Positions 55,380 to 64,000 of a stretch of 64,000 nt of DNA are shown piece by piece. The notes under the pieces were generated by a model, which did no database searches, had not been told where the DNA came from, and was given only the letters and a program-made list of their open reading frames with translations. Numbering within the stretch: the stretch's first letter is position 1; each line of letters opens with the position of its first letter. Source of the stretch: Pyrrhosoma nymphula. Taxonomy: Eukaryota > Arthropoda > Insecta > Odonata > Coenagrionidae. The translations under genes and the position numbers were made by a program. The stretch spans positions 77,090,576 through 77,154,575 of the forward strand of contig OY754329.1 in assembly GCA_963573305.1 (NCBI GenBank), given 5' to 3'.

Positions 55380-57620
55380 TATGTAAGCATGAAAACATCA
55401 AATAAATCAATCTTCAGAAATGTAAATGAAGCTATGAAACAAAATGCTATCTCCTCCATTAGTTGACCCCTTGAGTGACGAAACCGTATCCTAAAATTTA
55501 TGCCTTTGTTCTCATGTCTCTTATTTTCGGCGTAAAAATTAATTTTCCGCCAGCTCCTGCTACATATACCTTTAGCCGAAAATGGGATAGGCTTACAGGT
55601 AGGATTTGGGACATGATGAGAAAGAAACTATACGTCATACCACAGCAGCGTGTCATTTCCAAAAAATGCGGATGCAATGTGTTTAGTGAAATGGCATGTT
55701 TTTCGGGGAATTGAATTGATATTTCGTAAAATGCAGGCGCCGACCAGGCTAAGTAGCTTGAGTTGATAGCTAATGTTTGCATTATTGCAAAAAAAAAGTT
55801 TTCCTGGAATTCTAGGTGGATGGCTCCTTGGCTAAAATAAAATTTATTGCAAAAATAAAAACTCTATTTTTGATAAAAACACGGTGAATTCAAAAATAAA
55901 ATGAAATAATTTAATGACTTTCATTATTTCAGTCATCCAATACAAATAATCTAAGCCTTTCGCATGAATAGAAGCAATTGAAAATAAACTGCTGCACTGA
56001 AACCAATGATTTTCTTATGGATGTGAAAGTTGGTTTAAAAAAGGGCCCACATAAAGGGTCCTGGTGACCTAGGGACTTTATAATTTATCTTATTTATTTT
56101 TCTGGGTAATAAGGAACACGTGCGCCAAATTATTTTCCAATTTGTCAGGGGATGTGGAAATCTATAGCGTTCAAAGAAACAGAATTTCCGTTTTATGTAT
56201 ATAATTAGATTATGATTCCCCAAGTCAGTCAGTGAACCACGGATGTTAACGGCTTTACGTATTAGATGTCAGCGGTATTTTTCATGGGGCAAAAAATATT
56301 CTGAATGTATCGTGTTTCCACTCATCTAATTCAATGAACCAACTCCGTCAACCGTGACCATGAATTCAGCGATCGACTTGCCGCCTCCAACAATCCCCAG
56401 TCAAACATTTTGGAGTCCCTGGGGTGTTACCTAGGGAAACAGGGTGGAGAGCAGATGCCACAATCCCCCTCCGCACTCCGGGGAATCCGCGAATGCAGAG
56501 TCCTCTGTCCCAAATCGGAGAATGGATGAGTTCCGGCGAATCGGCTCTCATGTCGACGATGTTCCAGGAAGGAGCGGTGAAGCTGGGGAAGGGAAACATA
56601 GGAAGTGAGTGATAAGGCTTCTGTGTTCGGTTTTGATTGTTTTACAGAGAGAGAGAGAGTAGTGGAGTGGACGTTTGTTTTGCTTCCGTTAATGAACGAT
56701 CCACGTTATTCTACGGAATCAAGCTTTCTTTTTAAGAGCTCATGCGTTGTGAGTTGAATTTAATTAAATGGCTTCAGCGTCACCCGGTTTTTATAATTGA
56801 GGAAAACTCGTTGATTACAGTCGTTTATGGGGATTTATTCGAGGTTTTCTGTTACCTTTTTTGATTTAATTGCTTGAACTTTACATTGTTTCGTCGAATT
56901 TGACGACTCCCAACCTAAGTAAGTGATGGAAGTGTGAGATATACGACCATGTACCCTGTGGTCGTAGAAATTTTGTATCTGCGAATGATAAAGTCTTCAA
57001 ATAACGTGTCTCGATTGAAGAAAGCTTGATTTCATATTTGTGCACTGCTGGAGTGCGACTCTCGAGGTGATCCTGTTCCTTCATGTTATGCAACCAAGTC
57101 AAAATGTTCTTTTGAGTTATGGCACGTCGCATACCCTACAGGATGATTCGTATCAGTTCATCCCACGCTTTTGAATCGCTGTCGCTTTTAGATTTCGGGA
57201 ATTCATTGACATCGGATGTGCTGCATCGGTAAGCAGTTGGATCTCTGGCTGCCAGAGGCGCATGATCGAATTGTTCCGGAATACACATACGGGCGATCGA
57301 CGATTCCATCCACCCACGCTGTTCCAGCGCCTAGGGCATATAAATCCTAAGCAAGCATTCCTCCTGCGAAAAGAAGCGTTTATTCCTCATCAGATCGTGG
57401 TGAAATAAAAGTAAAGATGTATATGCTGTCACATATTGTGGCTCATGTGTATTTTTACTAGTTTTTTTCATTTAAAATGTTTACCTAAATGCATACTTCA
57501 GCCATCAGCGATCGGAGAATCATGTCCTTACACTGTTAAAATATTAGGTTGATGCACGTTCTCAGCTTTTTTGGTCATGATTAAATCTTTTATTTGAGAT
57601 GAAGAGGATACAGAAAATAA
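55380..57620. other. Unassigned; (GA)7 tract at 56645-56659
   Basis: No gene recognised. The segment 57190-57340 has weak tRNA-like words (GTAAGCAGTTGG; GATCGAATTG) but no reliable A/B-box spacing. The frames at 56366-56612 overlap on both strands. Confidence 0.35.
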
Positions 57621-57628
57621 TCAATAAT

Positions 57629-58333
57629 CAGGGTTGGGCTAAAGCGCGCTACTTCAAGTACGCTATAATAACAGTAGAAGTAGCTCTCAAAGTAGCTACT
57701 CAATAAATTATTTCTAATAATAAATAATTTCTGTAGCTCGTAACTGTTATCAAAATCTATGTTTCAACAACATTTACAGAACATTTGGAAAAACTATGAA
57801 AACGAATACGAATTGTAAAAGACAATCACCAATCCAACCAATAAATTGGCCATCATAAAGATGTTTTTTCCCGAAAATTCGTGCAGTACTTGGTTTTAAA
57901 TTGTTATTGCAGAAACTTTCACTGATTAAGCAAATACAATAAAATGGTAATTGTATTTCTTTGAAGGTTTACGGTTTTATACGATATTTATGGGTGATCA
58001 GATACCATCTGCTCAGATAGAGAATTATTTAACCTAGCATCATTATATGGAATATTTATGCAGTTTTCTCTATTAAAATTTGATTTGAAATCAATATTTT
58101 ACTTTTCGGTTGCTTACAGCTCAATACTTACAGATATAGACCCAAATTTTTAATTTATTTAAATAAATGTGAGTCTAAACCAAAATTAGCTGTCAGATTC
58201 TTTGTATGAGTAGCTCTAGTGTAGCTGCTACTTTTATCTCGAGTTTTGGCTTATGTTTTGAGTTACTACTACTTGTTTTAAGGATGTAGCGAAAACGTTG
58301 TTGGCTACATTTTTTTTAGATTGCCCAACCCGG
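57629..58333. mobile_element. hAT-like MITE, about 0.7 kb
   Basis: The left end CAGGGTTGGGCTAAAGCGCG and the right end (reverse complement CCGGGTTGGGCAATC) form inverted ends of the same class as 36729-37749. Both subterminal regions are rich in AGTAGCTAC words. No matching 8-bp flank duplication could be seen, and no transposase coding. Confidence 0.7.
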
Positions 58334-58339
58334 GTTTTT

Positions 58340-58940
58340 ATATTATTTACAAGTTAGCAAGAATGGCTGCCACACGTCCTTGAGGAAGCTCGTGACGTAG
58401 AACGTTGAAGTAGTAGAGAACTCTTTTGGGGGTCTATCTCTATCGGTTTCCTGAAAAGAGGTCGTTTCGCTCACGGACGTTGGGCCGAAGGGAGAGGTTT
58501 TGATGGTCGGAAGAATGAGAGGGGAAGATACGGGTGTTCGAGGGTGGATGAAGAAGGGTGATAGGAGGACTGAACGGAGGCTGTGAAGGAAGTAGAGGGA
58601 GAGAGTGTGGCAACTGGATGTCCCTTAGGAGTTTGGTCCGCGGGGGGATGTTAGAAGGAATTGGCACCCTTATATGGCCGCGTCCAGTCGATTGATAAAT
58701 TGAATCACCCAATAAAGTGGTGGAGGATAAAGATTGATTCTTCGTGGAGAGGAAGAAGGAAAAGTGGTGGAGTTAATTGGTGTTGGCTCCAACTAAATCC
58801 TCCTTCCCTTTTTTACTCTGCACCGAGGGAGACGATCTGTCATAGATGCACTTCTACCCCGAAGCTAAGGGGGTCGGTAAATGCGGGTGAAATTATTGGT
58901 AGGGTGGCTCTACACGGAACTTCATAACATTAAACGCCTT
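58340..58940. other. Purine-rich stretch without recognised gene
   Basis: The frames 58440-58712 (minus) and 58661-58927 (plus) overlap and show no domain. Confidence 0.4.
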
Positions 58941-58944
58941 AAAA

Positions 58945-59074
58945 ATTGGTAAGAATGGTTACTTATTTGTCCATTAATGGAGCATCCAATCAACATTCTT
59001 TCATCACCCACTCATTGCCTAACCCTATTCCCCTTACTTATCCCGCAAATACTTCTCAGACACGACATTCCAAC
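58945..59074 (-). pseudogene. LINE group A fragment
   Basis: On the minus strand NEWVMKECWLDAP is recognisable near 58975-59020, equivalent to NERVMRECWSDAP in the 31.5-kb copy, preceded by the VxG segment. The fragment ends where the 81-bp tandem repeat starts. Confidence 0.6.
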
Positions 59075-59317
59075 TTCATTTATCCATATCTTATGCTTAT
59101 CCTGGCATACTCAGGTTTTACTGCCATAAAATGAAGTCGGAAGGCGAACACTGTTTTCATTTATCCATATCTTATGCTTATCCTGGCATACTCAGGTTTT
59201 ACTGCCATAAAATGAAGTCGGAAGGCGAACACTGTTTTCATTTATCCATATCTTATGCTTATCCTGGCATACTCAGGTTTTACTGCCATAAAATGAAGTC
59301 GGAAGGCGAACACTGTT
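59075..59317 (+). repeat. Perfect minisatellite, three copies of 81 bp
   Basis: Units 59075-59155, 59156-59236 and 59237-59317 are identical as far as I can read. The period is a multiple of three, so the plus frame 59131-59373 reads through with a 27-residue repeat (beginning MKSEGEHCFHLS). I regard the frame as incidental because no promoter, domain or flanking coding is visible. Confidence 0.95.
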
Positions 59318-59604
59318 TTATTTATTCTGCGATTTTCTTTTCTCTAGAAAATAAAACCTTACCCTTACCATAATAACGATTACGTATTAGATTGTCTCTA
59401 AATGTCAGAGTATCGCAAGCGAGGAATATTGAAAAAAATATGGGGGGTGCTTAAATGTAAAGATTACATTTTGAAGCAATGCGGTAGTAGTGGATGGTAA
59501 CTAAATCCCTTCTTTTAGTGCTTAGATCCTCATGTCTCTATTGGGGCAAGTGTGAAGCAAGCAAAGGAGTCATAGCTTGTTACCAATTACGTTTTCTAAT
59601 AATA

Positions 59605-59675
59605 GGTATCACTAATGGGAACGCATAGGTATTCAAAGTTTCTCGCAAATATGCACGTAAACAAAAATCACTCCA
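59605..59675 (+). repeat. Dispersed short repeat H, copy 4 of 4
   Basis: GTATCACTAATGGGAACGCA, GTATTCAAAGTTTCTCGCAAA, ATGCACGTAAACAAAAATC. Same order as 18785. Confidence 0.6.
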
Positions 59676-59719
59676 ACCTTTTTAACCTACTCCTTCCCTT
59701 TTTTATGGCCAATGCCCTA

Positions 59720-60270
59720 ACACCCACTGCCACGCGCCCCAGGATCGGTTCGCAGGGTAGCATGTTGATGCTGACGAATGAATGTTTTTGGACGCTTGTG
59801 GATAGGATGAACCATGCCGGGAGTTACTCCGCCCATCTCCCTCAGTTATCGCTGCGTCCACTTAATCACTTAACCCATCGATAAAACTGTACGGAGAGAG
59901 AGGCACTCTAAGGGTCCCGGGAGAACCGCCACTCACTTCCCCTCGATCGACCCCTGAGCTTGACTTCCAGTCCCGCAGGGCGTTCCCCGCGGTAGGACGA
60001 GGGACGTGCCGAAACCCAGAAACATCTCTCCTTATTCCTTTACGCCCTCCCCTCGTACGCAACCACGCCAATCCTAGCCGTTCTCCCTTTCCACTGTTGT
60101 GATGTTCGCTCTTAAGTCCTTCCTCCCTCGGCTAATTGGTGGCGTGTCGAGGAGACCCCTGAGGCACGATCGTTGATCTTCCCCGCGCGTTGTCGCTTAT
60201 TATTGATATCCAAAACGCAAACGTCCGTCGTTGCGAACTGTTCGCAGTCACAGTTCGTGCGACTCGCTCC
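59720..60270. other. CpG-dense segment, possible unmethylated or regulatory DNA
   Basis: The CpG frequency is markedly higher than on either side, most strongly at 60100-60260. Frames are open on both strands (for example 59862-60071 minus) without recognisable domains. No TATA, initiator or transcript evidence is decisive. Confidence 0.3.
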
Positions 60271-60274
60271 ACAA

Positions 60275-61655
60275 ATGCGCAGTGATTTTTTAAGAACAGC
60301 GATTTTGATGAACTGTTGAAGTTCTAAGAACGTTCATAACTTTTTTAATTTTCATTAAAGCGAGTGAAAAGCTAATATAACGCGAACACATACGCTATAT
60401 TTATCAGTAATCAGGCCCTGTTTGCATACCAATGGAGGTACCTTGGTTATAAGTTTGGGAGAAACCTTTTGGCAATGCCTTCTCCTATATGAAAGTGTAT
60501 TGGCACTAGTGTTGTGGAAACTATATATATCAATCATCAAGAGATAGAACAACTGGTGATATTTCCACACTTTTACTAACCACGACCAAGGTTTGATGTT
60601 GAAATCCTACATTGCATGGACAAATGACATAAAATGGACTTTTATGAACAATTTTAAATTTTTAACAGTGATTCTCAATTTTGTAATGATGATGTTGTCA
60701 ATGAAGTATTGTATTATCGACCTCTTCATGCCCATTCACATCTTCTAAACCTCCAACGTCGTAGGCGTATGAATAAGAATTTTGACCTCCACCCATCCCA
60801 CAACTTCCTACCCCATTCCCAATTTCGTGATGCATAAGGACGAGATATTTGCAAAAAATGTACCCTAATGCTTGGATAACATGCCGAAAATATTTGGTTG
60901 GTGGTGTGGAAATATGAATAAAAATGTGTCAATTCAACAGTGTTTCTCGGTTTCAAATATGAATACCTGCTCAGTATCTTAAGAATGACGTGGAGCGAGT
61001 TCTGAAATGCTAAAGGCGATTGAAATTTAAGGGGGAAAAAGGGATTTGCATTGTTAGATTTCTTGGAAGGCCTCTAAAATTCTTTCCTGGAGTTAGCTTC
61101 CTGGTAAGTACTCAAATTTCTTAGCCCACGATCGGCATCTTATACATTGCGGAAAAGTTTCCGATTATCAGCGTTTCTAACAATGAATCTGGAATTGGGT
61201 GAAACGTTTCATTCATATTGTTAATTCCCGCTCAAAGCCTTTGTCACCGTTGTGACTGGAAACCACGATAATTTCAGTTACCTGACCATGACCTTGGCTC
61301 CATATTCTCCTCAGTTCTTTTTCTCTTAGGCAAGTTTTAATTGTTGCCGCTAATCACCTAGGTAGTTAGAGAAAATTAAAGATCTCCCCCCTAAGGACAT
61401 TTGTTGCCTCGTGGTAATGGCATCACTTAAGTTACCATATCCTCCGTATAAACGAAGATAGAAAAGGGAATTTTACTGCAATGAATAGGCTACAAAATTT
61501 ACTATAAGTTTGCTAATAACAAATTTTATCGTATCTCCGAAAATAAAATTACTATCGTAAAGTATTTGTTTTTTAAGTATGAAACTATTACGAATATTTG
61601 AGAGCCATCTTGAAAATAATATCTAAAATAAAATAATATCTCCTCAACCAGCATA
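60275..61655. other. Nothing recognised
   Basis: Near 60585 an ACGACCAAGGTTTGATGTTG word recalls the palindrome family but is too short to call. Confidence 0.35.
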
Positions 61656-61664
61656 AGTCATCGA

Positions 61665-61770
61665 TATTCGGCGTTTTTATGGTGACTGTGGAATGCTTGT
61701 GACAAAATGCTTGCGTTGCCATAGCTCGGTAACTAAGGAGTTGCGACCCCATGTTCAAAGGACAAAAAAT
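61665..61770 (+). repeat. Dispersed repeat shared with 3521-3645
   Basis: GGCGTTTTTATGGTGACTGT, TTGCGTTGCCATAGCTCGGT, AACTAAGGAGTTGCGACCCC. Same orientation as the 3.5-kb copy. Confidence 0.65.
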
Positions 61771-61774
61771 GCTT

Positions 61775-62375
61775 AAAATCACTTTACCAACCTCCTCCAG
61801 AAGTATTGCGCTTTCCTCCTGAAACCCCCCTTATTGAAAGTTCATAGGCTCGGCAGCACTCAAACGAGGATACCCTTAGGGTACTTCATCCTGAGCCCGA
61901 ATTGTTTGATTTTGAAGGGAATCAGAATTTCCTAGAAAACCGTCTGCGGTATTTAGAGAGGTTCTTGCTTCCTCATTCATGTTCGTTCTTATATGCTCAG
62001 CCACTTGAGGCCTGATTGCTTCGAAGAGGTAAATTCCATTATCAGTCATTCGGGGTTTGGTTGCTTGACTGGCTGTCTCCTTAAAAAAGTGCCTATATTC
62101 CAGAGATCTCACTAACTTTTTTTTAAATATTCCGTTGCCAATATATACGTATTTAAATGATTAAGTGACTTTACATTCCATTTAAGATTCTGCAAGAATT
62201 ACTTAAAAAATCACTATAAAAAACCGAATTGCTTGGTAAATGTTTGAATTTTTGAAACCAAAATAATGTTTTAAAGTAAAAATATTATTATCAAAGAATA
62301 TTTTTACAGCAAAGTATGTTTTACTACACCCCAAAATATGCGGAATTATTAATACTGCAAAATTTAATTTATTAA
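61775..62375. other. Unassigned; minus frame 61876-62112 undetermined
   Basis: The minus frame 61876-62112 (78 codons; contains RHFFKETASQATKPRM) has fairly protein-like composition, but I know no family for it and the sequence on either side is interrupted by stops. It may be mobile-element debris. Confidence 0.25.
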
Positions 62376-62379
62376 AATC

Positions 62380-62870
62380 CGTGGGTTTTCTCTGTTATGC
62401 CGGTATTTGAACTGATTTTTCATTATTTCTTGTTCCTACATGATTTAATTAATAAAGGAGAGAGCTGTAACTTGTTATGCAAATTAAATATGCTTATTCC
62501 AAATAACAAAAGTAGACACATGAGGACATTTTACATAATGAATGTAAATAGTAATTTTTGTAAAAATGCTCCCATTAATAGAATGTGTACTACGTTTAAT
62601 ACTGTAAGTAATTACTTGGATTTATTTGAGAACAGGAAAACTTTTCACAGAAAGGCGTGTAGTAAATTGTCAGAACTCAGATTGTAAAATTATAAATCAT
62701 GAGAATGTATATGCATATTGTATTTTTTGGCCTGCTTGACTCCTTGTATTTACATCAATTGTAAACATTTTTATTTGTTATTTTTACCCTAAATTTAATT
62801 ATATTTATATGTTGGGGGAACTTTAAAAACAATAAATTCAATTAAATTCAAATTCGATTATTATTGATTA
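62380..62870 (+). pseudogene. LINE group F (CR1/Jockey-like) C-terminal end and 3' tail
   Basis: The open part 62397-62687 reads FLHDLINKGESCNLLCKLN, then NKSRHMRT and CKNAPINRMCTTFNTVSNYL followed by DLFENRKTFHRK. This corresponds to the L...INGK..C..LL....V/I..R..R and SP..R....YN......D.F......F pattern that ends CR1/Jockey-type ORF2 proteins. The tail ends in repeated AAATTC words (62832-62860), typical of a short-repeat 3' terminus. The reverse-transcriptase part is missing. Confidence 0.7.
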
Positions 62871-62929
62871 ATTATACACTAACCGACCACTTCCTTATAT
62901 CTTCGATGAAGCTCCTACTGTTGTGTATT

Positions 62930-63244
62930 TCTTTTGTTTAATGCATCTGCCAATTACCATTGCAAAAGTAGACCAGAAAAGATTAGAAGCATTTGAAATC
63001 TGGCGTTGGTGGAGGATGCTGAAAATATAATGGACGAATAAAACCAGAAATGAAGAAGTATACAGAAGAGTAAAAGAGGAAAGGGTCACATGGACTATTA
63101 TGCAGAAAAGAATGACCAGATTGATTGAGCACACTCTGACACACAATGGGTTTAAGAGAATCATAGTTGAAGGTAAAATAGAGGGAATTCCGAAGAAGAA
63201 GGCCAAGGGATAAATTCATAGACAACATATAGAGGAAAGCACAT
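62930..63244 (+). pseudogene. LINE group B, C-terminal region (5' part of a split copy)
   Basis: The plus strand reads KVDQKRLEAFEIWRWWRMLK, a stop, TRNEEVYRRVKEERVTWTIM, then RMTRLIEHTLTHNGFKRI and IVEGKIEGIPKKKAKG. The order equals RLEAFEMW..RRMLKI, NEEVLRR, W..H..RHNG, EGKIEG..R. The copy is interrupted at 63246 by a MITE and resumes at 63674. Confidence 0.82.
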
Positions 63245-63246
63245 TA

Positions 63247-63671
63247 GGGGCCCGATTCTCATCTTCCACCAGTCAATGACTGGTGGAAAGTTCCACCATT
63301 CGTTCATTGAACGACTCTTGATCAGTTCAATGAACGGCCGAATGACCCCCTCTGGAGAGCCGAACGTCACAAACTTATGCCGTTGTCCAACTTACCTCGA
63401 AAACGCGAACAAAACAATGTCTACCTTCCGCACGCTTACTTCCGTCGGAAAGTTTCCACCACGACACTAGCGCTGTTCCACCAAGTGCATGACGGGTGGA
63501 AGGGAAGCTTGACTTTCCACCAGTCATTGAACGATGAACGATATAGTGAACGATTCTATGGTGGAAGGTGGAACAGGATGACGTAGTGTCGGAAAGTCAT
63601 GACGTTTTGGTGGAAACTAATGACGTTTTGGTGGAAAAGTTGAACATCGGGAAAGCATCAGAATCAGGCCC
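63247..63671. mobile_element. 425-bp MITE with TA duplication, inserted in a LINE 3' end
   Basis: The left end GGGGCCCGATTCTCATCTT and the right end (reverse complement GGGCCTGATTCTGATGCTT) are inverted repeats flanked by TA on both sides. Inside there is a 10-bp-arm palindrome CCACCAGTCA/TGACTGGTGG at 63268-63288, and about ten GGTGGAA or TTCCACC words. The element has no coding capacity; the frames across it are chance. Confidence 0.8.
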
Positions 63672-63673
63672 TA

Positions 63674-63790
63674 GATGAATTACCAGGGTGTAAAGGGAAC
63701 TAGTATTAGATAGGGAAGGATGGAGGGCTGCAGTCAACCAATCTTAGGATTAAACGACCAATGATGATGATGATCCATCAAGTTATCTTC
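63674..63790 (+). mobile_element. LINE group B 3' end, resumed after the MITE
   Basis: GATGGAGGGCTGCAGTCAAC, CAATCTTAGGATTAAACGAC and then (ATG)n at 63760-63774. The C-terminal wording is E(G/W)RAAVNQS in other copies. The trinucleotide tail marks the 3' terminus of the LINE. It is the inverse of the 45280-45350 end. Confidence 0.75.
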
Positions 63791-64000
63791 CACCTAAACG
63801 CTTGAAAGTTTATTTTGCTCGTGCTGCTTTTAATTACTGCGATTATCGTCGTGCTCTCAAGCATTTTTCTTTGGGACACGCCGTAGAACAATACCAACGC
63901 TTTCCACAGTATATATGTTTCCGTCCGTCTTTCTGTTTCTTTTCCTCGAATTATCCTCGATTTTATTTTACCTCGGCGTGGCAGGAAGGAAAGAATAATT
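63791..64000. other. Nothing recognised at right edge
   Basis: No feature supported. Confidence 0.4.

Noticed and set aside
57190..57340. tRNA-derived SINE
   Set aside because: A- and B-box-like words are weak and their spacing cannot be defended.
59075..59317. CRISPR array or coding repeat protein
   Set aside because: Tandem 81-bp units have no spacers; the frame lacks promoter and context.
61876..62112. 78-codon minus-strand frame as a possible exon
   Set aside because: Protein-like composition but no family, no convincing splice sites; left as unassigned.
1..64000. Prokaryotic or viral origin
   Set aside because: No compact gene order, ribosome-binding sites or phage/virus genes. LINE, hAT and SINE remnants indicate an animal nuclear genome.

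Overview
This window looks like intergenic or intronic DNA from a large, repeat-rich animal genome, most likely an arthropod. I base that on AT-rich background, several lineages of 5'-truncated non-LTR retrotransposons, hAT-like and other MITEs, a tRNA-derived SINE, and the absence of compact operons. I cannot name the species. I found no host protein-coding gene, rRNA gene, intact tRNA gene or CRISPR array that I can support. Almost every open frame is a chance frame, or a shadow or remnant of a mobile element. Layout: 0-5 kb holds a hAT-like end at the left edge, a CpG-dense coding-like patch near 2.3 kb and short repeats near 3.0 and 3.5 kb. At 5.2-9 kb a tRNA-derived SINE is followed by the best-defined object of the window. 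This is a 3.07-kb element (5791-8861) with about 555-bp terminal inverted repeats around a decayed gene of a widespread repeat-associated protein family. At 10-16 kb there is a diverged 280-bp duplication, a (TA)25 tract beside a nearly perfect 153-bp-arm hairpin, LINE debris and two more palindromes. At 16-34 kb there are many truncated LINE ends, palindromic elements, one LINE split by an unknown 0.58-kb insert, and a pair of short palindromes near 27.5 kb. At 36-46 kb there are hAT-like MITEs and LINE ends. At 46-64 kb there is a CTCF-like site, palindromes, a YADD reverse-transcriptase fragment, two more hAT-like MITEs, a perfect 3 x 81-bp minisatellite and a LINE 3' end split by a 425-bp MITE. 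LINE remnants sort into about six groups by their C-terminal signatures, called A to F here. A: 14.2, 17.2, 17.9, 31.1, 31.4, 46.7, 49.2 and 59.0 kb. B: 20.1, 25.3-26.4, 45.3 and 62.9-63.8 kb. C: 22.1, 39.2 and 42.9 kb. D: 27.7 kb. E: 17.6 and 33.5 kb. F: 52.4 and 62.4 kb. All are broken copies. The most intriguing cross-cutting pattern is in the palindromic repeats. In at least six of them, spread over 40 kb and otherwise dissimilar, one strand carries the same arrangement: (C/T)TGANRA, one extra base, a short hairpin, then GAAA. This resembles the catalytic core of a hammerhead ribozyme except for one additional nucleotide before stem II.
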